DNA of 64,000 bases from Azospirillum canadense (GTDB lineage: Bacteria > Pseudomonadota > Alphaproteobacteria > Azospirillales > Azospirillaceae), in NCBI RefSeq assembly GCF_025961225.1, contig NZ_JAOQNG010000005.1:248001-312000 (forward strand), in the 5' to 3' direction. The translations under genes and the position numbers were made by a program. Below are positions 52,779 to 61,458 of this stretch, piece by piece; the stretch's first letter is position 1, and the number at the start of each line of letters is the position of its first letter. The notes under the pieces were generated by a model. That model had not been told where the DNA came from, ran no database searches, and saw only the letters and a program-made list of their open reading frames with translations.

Positions 52779-53111
52779 ATGACCGACACCCCTGAGTTTC
52801 TGCCCAAGGAGCGCGACCTGATCCGGCGCGAATTCATGCTCCGGCTCAGCAGCGCCCGTTCCATCCATGACGGCATTCTGGTCAAGCGCTGGGCGACCGG
52901 CCCGCACAAGGGTCAGCCGAAGCCGGGCGCCGCGGTGCAAAGCATGATCGAGCGTGGCCTGTTGTCCCTGGTGGACGACGGCGCGCACTGGCTGAAGGCA
53001 ACCTTCACGCCGGCGGGCCTCCAGGCGTTGCGCCGCATGGCCGCGGACCAGAGGGCGCTGCCGCCCCGCCAGTACCAGCAGCTGCTCGACGAGCTCGCCG
53101 GCCTGCCGTGA
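52779..53111 (+). CDS. Conserved hypothetical protein
   Basis: A 110-residue protein, start MTDTPEFLPKERD. No domain was recognised; the body looks like a small winged-helix fold (G-A-A-V-Q-S-M-I-E-R-G-L-L-S-L, then F-T-P-A-G-L-Q-A-L-R-R-M). It is followed 11 bp later by another small gene on the same strand, suggesting a two-gene unit. Confidence 0.6.
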   Translation: MTDTPEFLPKERDLIRREFMLRLSSARSIHDGILVKRWATGPHKGQPKPGAAVQSMIERGLLSLVDDGAHWLKATFTPAGLQALRRMAADQRALPPRQYQQLLDELAGLP

Positions 53112-53122
53112 GGGGAGGGGAG

Positions 53123-53326
53123 ATGGCACGCACTTCCGTTCAGGTGGGGGACCGCTTCACCCGGGCGGCCGGATCGCCCAAGGTCTATGTCGTCACCGCC
53201 CTCGTCGACAGACCGGGCCACCTCCCGCACGCCCGCCTGCTCCTGGAGGACGGCCTGCCCAGCGAGGAACTCCTCGTCAGCGTCGACGCACTGGGCGACC
53301 GCAAACATTGGCGCCCGGTCCCGTGA
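53123..53326 (+). CDS. Small conserved hypothetical protein
   Basis: A 67-residue protein, start MARTSVQVGDRFTRA with a strong GGGAGGGGAG just upstream. It is likely beta-rich (V-Q-V-G-D-R-F-T, V-Y-V-V-T-A-L-V-D, H-A-R-L-L-L-E-D) and ends H-W-R-P-V-P. It probably forms a transcription unit with the preceding gene. Function is unknown. Confidence 0.6.
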   Translation: MARTSVQVGDRFTRAAGSPKVYVVTALVDRPGHLPHARLLLEDGLPSEELLVSVDALGDRKHWRPVP

Positions 53327-53355
53327 GGGGCCTCCGCCGCACGCGATGATATCCG

Positions 53356-53691
53356 GTGGAGCGTCCGGCTGGGCGAGGGGAAAACAGCCCTGACGCTCTG
53401 CAGGCGCTGCTGGTCCCGTACCCGAGTCAGCACATGCGAGTCTGGTGGGTCAGCAAGAACGTCGGCTCGGTCAGGAGCACCGCCGCCGTCCAGCCGGCGG
53501 CGACCACGGCGCCCTCTCCGGCCGGCGCCGCGGCCATGACGCCGCCGCCCGCCCCGGCGTCCACGTCGACGGCTGCTTCCGCCGCGCCCACCGCCTCCGT
53601 CGGGACGGGGACCTGTTATCTGCCGGACGGCTCCCAAGTCCAGGCGACCAAGGACGCCTGCGCAGCGCAGGGCGGACTCGTTGGTGCTTAA
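53356..53691 (+). pseudogene. SRAP (YedK-like) C-terminal remnant running into a low-complexity tail
   Basis: The first 43 codons match the C-terminus of SOS-response-associated peptidases: A-L-Q-A-L-L-V-P-Y-P-S-Q-H-M, then W-V-S-K-N-V-G-S-V-R-S. The conserved catalytic N-terminus is absent. The frame continues into an Ala/Pro/Thr-rich stretch and a short C-Y-L-P-D-G-S-Q-V-Q-A-T segment of unknown origin. It is probably a fusion of leftovers, though an expressed protein cannot be excluded. Confidence 0.55.
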
Positions 53692-53819
53692 TGCGCAATG
53701 CGACGACGTCTCCGACGTCGTCGCCGTTTGAGAGGCGCGTTCCGGCCCTGGTCAGGTTCGACATGACGACCGAGGCGGAGTGGCATCCCGCTGGTGCGCC
53801 CCACCGGGATGCCCGGTGG

Positions 53820-54272
53820 TCAGGCCGTGGCTTTCTTGCGGCGGGTCTTCCCCTTTGCCGCGGGCTCCGCCGGTGCCGGCGGCTCTTCCTTTTTCCGGCC
53901 GAGGCCGATTTTCAGCGCCATTGCCGATCGGGCCTGAGCGTAGTGCGGCGCGACCATCGGATAATCGTGCGGCAAACCCCACTTGGCGCGGTACTCATCG
54001 GGACTCAAGCCGTAGACGCTGTGCAGATGCCGCTTCAGCATCTTCAACTTCTTGCCGTCTTCCAGGCAGATGATGTAGTCCGGGGTGACCGACTTCTTGA
54101 TCGGAACCGCGGGAGCTTTGACCGGTTCGGTCGGCGCCACGGGCTTGCCGAGGTTGGTGAGTGCGCCATACACGCCGTTGATGAGAGCCGGCAAATCGGT
54201 CGCCAACACAGCGTTGTTGCCGACGTAAGCGGTGACCACCTTGGTCGTCATTTCCTTAAGAGCGTCGTCCAT
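53820..54272 (-). CDS. MucR/Ros-family zinc-finger transcriptional regulator
   Basis: A 150-residue regulator. The core reads I-K-K-S-V-T-P-D-Y-I-I-C-L-E-D-G-K-K-L-K-M-L-K-R-H-L, followed by L-S-P-D-E-Y-R-A-K-W-G-L-P, the classical Ros/MucR DNA-binding domain. The first zinc-ligand position is noncanonical, as in several rhizobial MucR paralogues. The C-terminal tail is basic (G-K-T-R-R-K-K). Members control exopolysaccharide, motility and plasmid genes and bind AT-rich sites; targets here are unknown. Confidence 0.92.
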   Translation of the reverse strand: MDDALKEMTTKVVTAYVGNNAVLATDLPALINGVYGALTNLGKPVAPTEPVKAPAVPIKKSVTPDYIICLEDGKKLKMLKRHLHSVYGLSPDEYRAKWGLPHDYPMVAPHYAQARSAMALKIGLGRKKEEPPAPAEPAAKGKTRRKKATA

Positions 54273-54559
54273 GTCTCACCACACCTGTCACGATGATTTG
54301 GCGTTACCATGGCCGATCCGGAACGAGAGGTCAACGGCCGGCATTTCTACAATGGATGCTGATGGAAGAATTCTGGGAACGAGGTGCAGTGTCACGAAGA
54401 GGCAAGATTCGTTGAAGCCTGTAGAATGACTTACTGGCTGAGTTCTACCGGGAGCGGCATTTTTAGCGGTCGCGGTGGCATCCAAAGCGCTTAGCCACGT
54501 TGTGCCGTAGGCTCACTTGACGATGAGTTCGGCAACGCCTGGCGCCGCTGCCGACGGTG

Positions 54560-54873
54560 GCTGACGCGCGCGAGCATTCCGTTGACCGGGCCCGCTGCTG
54601 CGCGCGGTCTCGAAGCGGGACGGGTGTTGGTGCGCGGCCTGCACCCCGGCACGGTGGGGGACGTCGTCAAGGCGGCGGCCGGGCGCATCGGCCTCGACCC
54701 GGCGCTGCTCTCCGGGCACTCCTTGCGCGCCGGGCTGGCCACCGCCGCCGCCGCGCAGGGCGCCCAGCTGCACCAGATCATGAAGTAGACCCGGCACAAG
54801 AGCGCCGACGTCGCGCGCGGCTACATCCGCGAGGCCGAGCTTGGCAGGACAACGTCGCCGGGCTGGTGCTGTA
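54560..54873 (+). pseudogene. Tyrosine recombinase (integrase) C-terminal remnant
   Basis: G-L-D-P-A-L-L-S-G-H-S-L-R-A-G-L-A-T-A-A-A contains the conserved H-x-L-R box. After L-H-Q-I-M-K an in-frame TAG stop occurs, then T-R-H-K-S-A-D-V-A-R-G-Y-I-R with the second histidine and the nucleophile tyrosine, and a frameshift before D-N-V-A-G-L-V-L-stop. The N-terminal two thirds are missing. Confidence 0.78.
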
Positions 54874-54894
54874 ATACGGTCGGCCGGTTCCCCG

Positions 54895-55210
54895 TAGTCC
54901 ACGACACCCGGCTCTTCCCCGAGCTACTGCGCTTGGCCCAGGTCGTCTGCGCGGCCATCGGCAAGCTCTCCGCGGATGCCGGGTACACAGCGCTGACAAC
55001 CGCTGGCTCTGCCTCCGGGACGGTATCCAGCCCCGCATCCGCAAGAAGGGCGAGCCACACGGCTCCAGGCTCGGCAAAATCCTCTGCATCGTCGAGCATG
55101 GATGCGCCTGGCTCCTGGCGAACAAGCGCCTGGATCGGCGCCACGACAGGCTGGGCCGGATCGTCCTGGCCCTGCTGACCGCGGCGGCCATCTTCATCGT
55201 CGCCAACCGC
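54895..55210 (+). pseudogene. IS4/IS5-superfamily transposase remnant
   Basis: A degenerate frame with L-S-A-D-A-G-Y-T-A-L (second-aspartate box), a frameshift, then I-Q-P-R-I-R-K-K-G-E-P-H-G-S-R-L-G-K and I-V-E-H-G-C-A-W-L (glutamate box), and R-L-G-R-I-V-L-A-L-L-T. It matches the C-terminal half of an IS5-like transposase. Not functional. Confidence 0.65.
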
Positions 55211-55284
55211 CTCTGTGATACGATCGGCGCGTGGAGGGTTCCGGAAAGGTGATTTTTCAGGGAAGCGCGTCATTGGCGACAGCT

Positions 55285-55450
55285 TGCGATTCCGCACTGA
55301 GGATCGGCGGGAAGCCGAGATCGCCATCTTGGTCCGGATCCTGAACCGCATGCTCGACCTCGGACGCCCGGACTCCATCCGCGTTGCGCAATCCGAAGGC
55401 CGGGAAAGGGGTCCCTACGCCCGAGTTCATTTGGCTGCAACAAGGTCCCT
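55285..55450 (+). repeat. Single IS5 3'-end arm related to the 33.2-kb hairpin
   Basis: Shares the junction gattccgcac(c/t)gaggatc and the following IS5 C-terminal codons (I-L-N-R-M-L-D-L-G-R-P-D-S) with one arm of the repeat at 33158-33444. It ends ggctgcaacaagg. Only one arm is complete. Confidence 0.7.
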
Positions 55451-55515
55451 CGACGCAACAACGTCGCGGCTCCGTGTTTGTTGGAGTGGTGCAAGGACTA
55501 TAAGGAGCCACTTCC

Positions 55516-56556
55516 TTGAGCACAGGACTGATCGCACTGCTTGACGATGTGGTTGGCTTGACGAAAGTCGCCGCCGCTTCTCTGGACGATGCCGCCGGGC
55601 AGGCCGCGCGGGCGGGAGCCAAAGCCGCCGGTGTGGTGGTCGATGACGCTGCGGTCACGCCGCGCTACGTCGTCGGCTTCACCGCGGATCGGGAGCTGCC
55701 GATCATCGGCAAGATCGCTCTGGGCTCCTTGAAGAACAAGCTGGTGCTGCTGTTGCCGGCGGCTTTGACGCTGAGCCTTGTAGCGCCCTGGGCCATTACG
55801 CCGCTGTTGATGCTGGGCGGTGCCTTCCTCTGTTATGAAGGGGCGGAAAAGGTCTACGAGGCCGCTTGGCCGCACGCGGCCCATCATCGTCCTGGTGGCG
55901 AGGTTACGGCCGCCCAGCAGACGACCCGGCAGTTCGAAGACGCGAAGGTGAGCAGTGCAATCAAGACAGACCTGATCCTGTCCGCCGAAATCATGGCGAT
56001 CACCTTGTCCACGGTCGCTGCGGAGACCTCCTCCTTCTGGATACAGGCGCTGATCCTGGGCATTGTCGGAACCGGCATCACCGTCGCGGTCTACGGCGCG
56101 GTGGCCCTGATCGTGAAAGCTGACGACGCTGGCGTTTCCCTGGCGCAGAACGACCGGCCCGTCTCCAGCCTCTTCGGGCTACGGCGGTTGGCCACCGGTG
56201 CGCCGAGCGGGGCCGATCGGACGCTGCGCCCGCTGACGCAGGGGCTGGGCCGTGGTCTTGTCTACGGTATGCCCTTGTTCCTGAAGCTGCTTAGCCTCGT
56301 CGGCACCGCCGCGATGCTCTGGGTCGGCGGCGGCATCATCATCCATGGCCTTGAGGGCTACGGGCTGTCGGAGATCGGCCACGCGGTTCAGAATGCCGCC
56401 GCGGCGGTCGGCGATGCCATGCCGGCGGGCGCCGCAGTGGTGGAGTGGCTGGCCGCTGCGGCGGTGGCCGGTGTGGTTGGCCTTATCCTCGGCGCAATGC
56501 TGATCCCGCTGGTCCACCACGTCGCCATGCCGATCTTCGCGACGCTGAGACGGTGA
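55516..56556 (+). CDS. DUF808 family inner-membrane protein (YedI-like)
   Basis: A 346-residue membrane protein. The N-terminus S-T-G-L-I-A-L-L-D-D-V is the family hallmark, and about seven hydrophobic segments follow. K-D-D-A-G-V-type central loop (here K-A-D-D-A-G-V-S-L-A) is present. The start is a TTG at 55516 with AAGGAG eight bases upstream; no ATG fits. Function of the family is unknown. Confidence 0.88.
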   Translation: MSTGLIALLDDVVGLTKVAAASLDDAAGQAARAGAKAAGVVVDDAAVTPRYVVGFTADRELPIIGKIALGSLKNKLVLLLPAALTLSLVAPWAITPLLMLGGAFLCYEGAEKVYEAAWPHAAHHRPGGEVTAAQQTTRQFEDAKVSSAIKTDLILSAEIMAITLSTVAAETSSFWIQALILGIVGTGITVAVYGAVALIVKADDAGVSLAQNDRPVSSLFGLRRLATGAPSGADRTLRPLTQGLGRGLVYGMPLFLKLLSLVGTAAMLWVGGGIIIHGLEGYGLSEIGHAVQNAAAAVGDAMPAGAAVVEWLAAAAVAGVVGLILGAMLIPLVHHVAMPIFATLRR

Positions 56557-56645
56557 CGCGGTTCGGTCACGGGAACTGACCCGACGCGCGGTTTCCCGTC
56601 TAATCAGGAGGCGTCTTCATTGTTGGGCGCCGCTCTCCCAGTCTG

Positions 56646-57431
56646 TCAGGCGGCGGCGGGCGCCGCTTCGCCGTCACCGGGTCCGGCAACCGGAGTGCTG
56701 TTCCAGCGATAGCCGAAGCCGGGGTAATTGGAGATGCCGTCGAATTCAGCATCGACCGCGCGGAACTTTGCCCGGATGCGCTTGATGAAGGCGCGCACGT
56801 TCGCCCGATAACCGTTGCTTCCGTACCCGGCCATGAAACCCTGGCCGTGCACGAGGTCGTAGATTTCACGGTAGGACACGTCGCTCTCCAGCCGGTTCAC
56901 CAGCAGGGCGACCATGTTGAACTCGGTCAGCGTAAGATCGACGCGCGTTCCTTTCCAGAAGGCACGCCCCTGGGCCACGCGCAGTTCCAGATCTCCGTGG
57001 ATTTGGACCTGCGCCTCGCTCTCAACCTGCTCGGGCACGTCGCTGGTGCTGCACTTGGTGCCATCGAGGATCAGCGCCATCCGCTTCAGGAGGATCGGCA
57101 GCCGGCGCGACTTGTCGATGTAATCGAGAGCGCCGTGCGCCAGTGCGATCTCTCCGTCACCGTCTTCAGCCTCTTCGGCCAGGCAAATGACCGAGGCGCT
57201 GATCCCGCGGGAGTTCACCTGCCGCAGGAGCGTGGCGGCCGCCATGCCGGGCGCGTTCCAGTCGAACAGGAGGAGATCGGCCTCGCCATCTCGCGTCAGA
57301 TACTCCAGCGCGGCCTCGCCACGGTCGAACGACCGGACATCATACCCCTCGTCCGCCAAGCTGCGGGCCAACGATTCACGGCGGCCATCATCCGCTTCGA
57401 CCAGAGCCACCCGGGCAATGACCTCGGCCAT
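56646..57431 (-). CDS. OmpR-family response regulator
   Basis: About 261 residues from M-A-E-V-I-A-R-V-A-L-V-E-A-D-D. The receiver has the acidic pair (E-A-D-D), the phospho-acceptor in L-L-L-F-D-W-N-A-P-G and the conserved lysine in Y-I-D-K-S. The C-terminal winged helix ends in G-I-S-N-Y-P-G-F-G-Y-R-W. It resembles ChvI-type regulators. No sensor kinase lies beside it; the longer upstream frame is not used because it lacks homology. Confidence 0.85.
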   Translation of the reverse strand: MAEVIARVALVEADDGRRESLARSLADEGYDVRSFDRGEAALEYLTRDGEADLLLFDWNAPGMAAATLLRQVNSRGISASVICLAEEAEDGDGEIALAHGALDYIDKSRRLPILLKRMALILDGTKCSTSDVPEQVESEAQVQIHGDLELRVAQGRAFWKGTRVDLTLTEFNMVALLVNRLESDVSYREIYDLVHGQGFMAGYGSNGYRANVRAFIKRIRAKFRAVDAEFDGISNYPGFGYRWNSTPVAGPGDGEAAPAAA

Positions 57432-57673
57432 GCGCGCCGTGCTGTGATTGACCGACGAAACGCTGGGAAGAGAGTGAACGCTCACTGGTCCGGTCCTCGC
57501 TGCCGTTGCAGGGAATTGGGCGGTCATAAGCCGCGTCAGGGAGGGGCATTTCTGGGACGGCATGGTTAACGCGGCGTAAAAATGTCCTTCATCCTACACT
57601 TCCGAACAGGCATCGCCCATGGATCCGGACGATTGCGGAACCGCCAGCGATTCAAGCGGGATCCTGAGAGCCG

Positions 57674-58135
57674 TTGCAGCCCACGACGACCAAACTCTGG
57701 GTGTTCCCACGGAACGGCCAGTGCCGGGACATATTGGTGGCCCTCAGTTCGGCTGTTACGATGCTGTTCGCGCTCGAGTTGTTCGAAGAACTCTCCGTGC
57801 GGGGAGAAAGCGATCCCGATCCAACGCGAGCCATTCAAGGGCTGGCGCAAGCGATCGGTTTCTTGTGCGCCGGCGTGAACTTTGTCGCGCTGGGCAGCGT
57901 GCGCGGTCCGACCACAGCCGCGAGCCTCTGGATGACCAGCGCCATCGGCATGGCCGCCGGAGCCGGACAGTACAAGAACGCCCTCGCCGCCATCCTTTAT
58001 GCGGTCGCCATCGTGAGCGTCATGTGGCTGGTGATGCGGAAGAACCCTGTTCCCGGCACAGCACTCCCGGAGGAGGCCGACCGGAAGCGCGGCCCCGGCC
58101 ACGCTACGCCATCGCACCGCGCGGACGGGGCGTGA
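57674..58135 (+). CDS. MgtC/SapB-like membrane protein
   Basis: A 153-residue protein with the MgtC core A-I-G-F-L-C-A-G-V-N-F-V, then R-G-P-T-T-A-A-S-L-W-M-T-S-A-I-G-M-A-A-G-A-G and further hydrophobic helices. The usual G-L-G-A-G acidic N-terminal portion is shortened, and the conserved L of R-G-L-T-T-A-A is P. It may be a divergent short form. MgtC proteins influence magnesium limitation responses and cellulose or membrane potential; the role here is unknown. Confidence 0.75.
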   Translation: MQPTTTKLWVFPRNGQCRDILVALSSAVTMLFALELFEELSVRGESDPDPTRAIQGLAQAIGFLCAGVNFVALGSVRGPTTAASLWMTSAIGMAAGAGQYKNALAAILYAVAIVSVMWLVMRKNPVPGTALPEEADRKRGPGHATPSHRADGA

Positions 58136-58337
58136 GCGAACCTGATCGCCCCGCTGCGAAGGAGTTCACCGCCCCTTGCCGGACGTCCTATGACGGAGGC
58201 CTTGCAGCGGCGACAAGTCCGGACCATCTGTGCGGTGATGGCTCCGGGCCCCTCTGGCGATTCACCGGCTACGAATCGCGATGTCGGAGCCCTTCACCTG
58301 CGCGGGCGGCACTCCGCCCCACATCTGGAGGGTTCAC

Positions 58338-58781
58338 TTGACCACCACGTCTTTTTTCTCCGCCTTTGCCACCCGGCATACCGCCAATGCCGGGAGGGCG
58401 CGTCAGAATGCATGGGTGCGGCTTGAGTGGCTTGCCCGGGTGATGGACAGCGCTGTGCGCATTCCCGGCACGTCCATTACTCTCGGCGCCGACGCGGTGC
58501 TCGGGCTCGTGCCCGGCGTCGGCAATCTCGTGACCACCGCCGTATCGGGATATCTGGTTCACGAAGCGTGGCGCCTTGGCGTTCCTCGTCGAACGCTCGC
58601 GCGCATGATCGGCAACATCGCGCTGGACAGCGCCATTAGCGCCGTCCCAGTCGTCGGCAACGTGGCCGACGTCTTTTGGAAGGCCAACCGGAAGAACATG
58701 GCGATTTTGGCCGAGCATCTCGGCCATGACCACCCATCTTCCCCGCCGGTCCTGGATGGCGAGTGGCGTCGGGTCGCCTGA
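58338..58781 (+). CDS. DUF4112 family protein
   Basis: About 147 residues from a TTG at 58338 that has GGAGG six bases upstream; an upstream ATG (58281) is possible but poorly supported. Core motifs L-D/M-D-S-A-V-R-I-P-G-T, G-A-D-A-V-L-G-L-V-P-G-V-G and A-I-S-A-V-P-V-V-G-N-V-A-D define the family. It has two hydrophobic segments and is probably membrane associated. Function is unknown. Confidence 0.85.
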   Translation: MTTTSFFSAFATRHTANAGRARQNAWVRLEWLARVMDSAVRIPGTSITLGADAVLGLVPGVGNLVTTAVSGYLVHEAWRLGVPRRTLARMIGNIALDSAISAVPVVGNVADVFWKANRKNMAILAEHLGHDHPSSPPVLDGEWRRVA

Positions 58782-58949
58782 CGCGCGGCCCAGAAGCAAA
58801 GGGGCGGGCTGAAGCCCGCCCTCCACTGCGGCAACAACCACCGCCGGCCAACCGGACGCGCTGCACGCCACCAGCTGCACGGAGGCCTTCGAGGAGAAAG
58901 CGTCGAGCGCTTCTCGGGCGCGGCCGGGGCTGGCCTTGGGCTCTCGCCC

Positions 58950-59070
58950 GCATCGCGCGCGGCGACACGGAACTTGCGGCACCAGCGCCGGATCGTCTCG
59001 TAGGAGACCACCACGCCGCGCTCGGTCAGCAGCAGCTCCACATCGCGGAAGCTGAGGCAGAAGGTGTGGT
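58950..59070 (-). pseudogene. IS6-family transposase fragment
   Basis: Reads C-L-S-F-R-D-V-E-L-L-L-T-E-R-G-V-V-V-S-Y-E-T-I-R-R-W-C, the helix-turn-helix part of IS6-family transposases. It has no start and no catalytic domain. It may come from the same kind of element as the stump at 4208. Confidence 0.7.
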
Positions 59071-59072
59071 GT

Positions 59073-59516
59073 CGCCCGGTGGCACTTGGTCATCACCGCT
59101 TCGATTGGCTGTATGTCGCGGGCTTCGTCCGACCGAGCACAGGGCAGGTCATCTGGTTCCTGGCGGACACCGTCAGCACCGCTTTGTTCAGCGCGCCGCT
59201 CGCGGCCTTCGCCCGGGAGGTTGGCGCCGGCGCGGGCAAGCGCGTTCTTCTGGTGCTTGTCGGTGCGGGCTGGCACGTGTCGGGGGCCTTGGAAATCCCT
59301 GAGGGCATCACGCCGGAATTCTTCCCCCCGTATTCCCCCGAATTGCAGCCCGCCGAACGTTTATGGCCGCTCACCAACGAGCCCCTGGCCAACCGGTATT
59401 TCGGCAGGCTGGCTGATCTCGACGAGGCGCTTGCCGATCACTGTTGCACCTTAACCGACGATCCAGACCACCTCCGAGCCGAAACCCTCTTTCACTGGTG
59501 GCCGGCTTTCGCCTGA
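59073..59516 (+). pseudogene. IS630-family transposase, C-terminal part
   Basis: About 147 codons: H-H-R-F-D-W-L-Y-V-A-G-F-V-R-P, then V-L-L-V-L-V-G-A-G-W-H where intact relatives have L-D-N-A-G-W-H (catalytic aspartate lost), then F-P-P-Y-S-P-E-L-Q-P-A-E-R-L-W-P-L with the glutamate. It is joined to the IS6 scrap, so it is not a functional gene. Confidence 0.8.
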
Positions 59517-59571
59517 AAGCCGCTTATCGGAACTCTTCAAACGCCATTGGTATGAGTTCTGAAGACGACGC

Positions 59572-60291
59572 CTAACTCTCGATCTCGCCCGTCTGCACGG
59601 CCATTAGGACCGCCTGGGCGGTGCTGCTCGCTCCGAGCCGGTTGCGGATGCGGCGCAGATGATTCTCGACAGTCCGCTCGGACAGGCCCAGCAACAGGGC
59701 AGTGTCCGACTGCTTGCGACCTGAGGCGATCCAGCGGATCACCTCGCGTTCGCGGGGTGACAGCCGGTGTGGCGCAGCGGCGCCTCCGAGACCCGCAAGC
59801 CGCTTTGCGGTGCGCAGCGCCGCGGTGCCGACAAGCGTCAGCAACAGCCGGGCGGCCGTCGAGCTGTCGATGCGCTTGCCGCCGAACGACATCGCGCCGA
59901 CGAGGCCGGCGGGTGCGAAAATCGGGACCTGCAGCCCGTGGATGCCTCGTCCGCGCGGCACGACGACCACGCGGTAGGTCTCTGCGCCGGGGTTTCCCGT
60001 CTTCGACCAGAAGAACGGCTCATCGGTCTCAAGGACGTGCCGGGTCACCGGACACCTGGCAAGGTACGTCTTGGCGTCCACCTCGCCGCCCTCGCCGAAC
60101 CAGTCGCCCTCAAGCCAGAACAGCTGGGCAATAACCTCGTCCCGCTCAATATCCGCAGAGTAGAGCACGAATCGGTCATAGCCGAGCGGCAGTGCGCACT
60201 CGCGGACCAGCGCCTGCAGCGTCTCCGGGGCGTCGCTCCCCTCGATCGCCGCGACCACCCTGGCTGCATCTTCGAGGGGCGCGCGCTGCAC
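59572..60291 (-). CDS. LuxR-family regulator with autoinducer-type domain
   Basis: A 239-residue protein. Residues 1-165 form an autoinducer-binding-like domain (P-L-G-Y-D-R-F-V-L-Y near the start, P-F-F-W-S-K in the middle) and residues 175-235 the LuxR helix-turn-helix (L-S-P-R-E-R-E-V-I-R-W-I-A-S-G-R-K-Q, V-E-N-H-L-R-R-I-R-N-R-L). The usual D-P-V of the acyl-homoserine-lactone pocket is C-P-V here. No luxI-type synthase is in the window, so it is a solo regulator whose ligand may not be a classical AHL. It follows hchA by only 2 bp. Confidence 0.87.
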   Translation of the reverse strand: MQRAPLEDAARVVAAIEGSDAPETLQALVRECALPLGYDRFVLYSADIERDEVIAQLFWLEGDWFGEGGEVDAKTYLARCPVTRHVLETDEPFFWSKTGNPGAETYRVVVVPRGRGIHGLQVPIFAPAGLVGAMSFGGKRIDSSTAARLLLTLVGTAALRTAKRLAGLGGAAAPHRLSPREREVIRWIASGRKQSDTALLLGLSERTVENHLRRIRNRLGASSTAQAVLMAVQTGEIES

Positions 60292-60293
60292 GG

Positions 60294-61178
60294 TCAGGTG
60301 CTCGCCCGTTTGGCGGGTCCCGCAACCGCGGCGAGCAGTGTTTTCGCGGCGAGCTTGCCGAGATTGTTGCCTGCGAACGGGCTGTCGCCGGTCAGCACCT
60401 TGCGGTCTTGATGCGTCGCGCCGGTCGGCTCCTTATTGAGGATCGTCACGCCGAGCGCCTTCAGTTTCTCGCCAAAATGCCATTTCAATTGGCCGGGCAT
60501 GTAGCCGATGTCGGGCGTCTGCCGATCGATGTCATCGGGGAACGCGACGATCGAGTAACCGTCGAACGGGAACGGTTCGCCATCCTTCGCGGCGCACGAC
60601 AGAAAGGCCGCCGGTCCGTGGCAGATTGAGATGATGTAGCGGTCGTTGTCGAGAGCCCAGCGCAGCGTCGAGGCCATGTCGGCGCTGAACGGCAGGCCGA
60701 TCAACGGCCCGTGTCCGCCGGGGATGAATACGCCGATGTAGTCGGAATCGGGGCCGAGTTCCGCAACCACGTCGGCCAGCTTGAGCGGCTGGCGGAACTT
60801 CTCGAGATACGCCTCGTGTAGCCCCGTTACCTCCTTGTCCTCTTTCGGCATTGCCCAGAACTCGAACTTGACTGCGTTACCCGACACGGTCGCGATGTCG
60901 AATTCGAAGCCCGCCTTGTGCAGGTGGTACATCGGCAGCAGCGTCTCGACCGGGTGGTTGCCAGTCGAGAAGAGGGTGCCGTTGTCGGTCGGCAGATAGC
61001 GTTCGTCGGTACCGATCAGCAGGATCTTGCGGTTTCCCCGGTACGGCTGCGGATAGTCCGCGCCATCGAGATCGGACTTCGAGCTCGTGAACTGAGAAAG
61101 CGACAAAGGGGACGGAAAGAACGCGTTGAACTCAGCCTCGTCCGGCTGCGGTTTCTTGCTCAGTGGGAGTATGCTCAT
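60294..61178 (-). CDS. hchA: Glyoxalase III / protein deglycase Hsp31
   Basis: A 294-residue DJ-1/PfpI superfamily enzyme of the Hsp31 type, which converts methylglyoxal to lactate without glutathione and acts as a stress chaperone. Catalytic C186 lies in S-I-C-H-G-P-A, with H187 next to it and E78 in N-H-P-V-E-T-L, matching E. coli Hsp31 positions. Length and the N-terminal D-E-A-E-F-N-A-F-F-P-S segment fit the family. It forms a tight operon with the downstream LuxR gene. Confidence 0.93.
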   Translation of the reverse strand: MSILPLSKKPQPDEAEFNAFFPSPLSLSQFTSSKSDLDGADYPQPYRGNRKILLIGTDERYLPTDNGTLFSTGNHPVETLLPMYHLHKAGFEFDIATVSGNAVKFEFWAMPKEDKEVTGLHEAYLEKFRQPLKLADVVAELGPDSDYIGVFIPGGHGPLIGLPFSADMASTLRWALDNDRYIISICHGPAAFLSCAAKDGEPFPFDGYSIVAFPDDIDRQTPDIGYMPGQLKWHFGEKLKALGVTILNKEPTGATHQDRKVLTGDSPFAGNNLGKLAAKTLLAAVAGPAKRAST

Positions 61179-61458
61179 CAGCGAGTCTCCTTTCTACTGA
61201 ATACAATTACTCCGCCGCCCATTCTCTGCAATGAGGGCTATCCCTCAATCATGACATAGCGACGCCGTGTTTCCAGACGGTCGCTCCGGCGTCGGCGCCC
61301 ACCTGCCCGCACCCGCTCATTATCGTGTTCACAAGGCGTGCCGGCTCCGTCACTTCTGCCAAGGCACGAGTGAACGGCACGGATTGCCTCCCGCATCTCA
61401 AATGGCCACGCCGAGGCGATGCTGGTTCCCGTCCGGACTCGCCCGCCAAGGTCGACTT

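Noticed and set aside
52779..53326. Toxin-antitoxin pair
   Set aside because: Two adjacent small genes fit the size, but neither shows known toxin or antitoxin motifs and the second is separated by 11 bp; no support beyond size.
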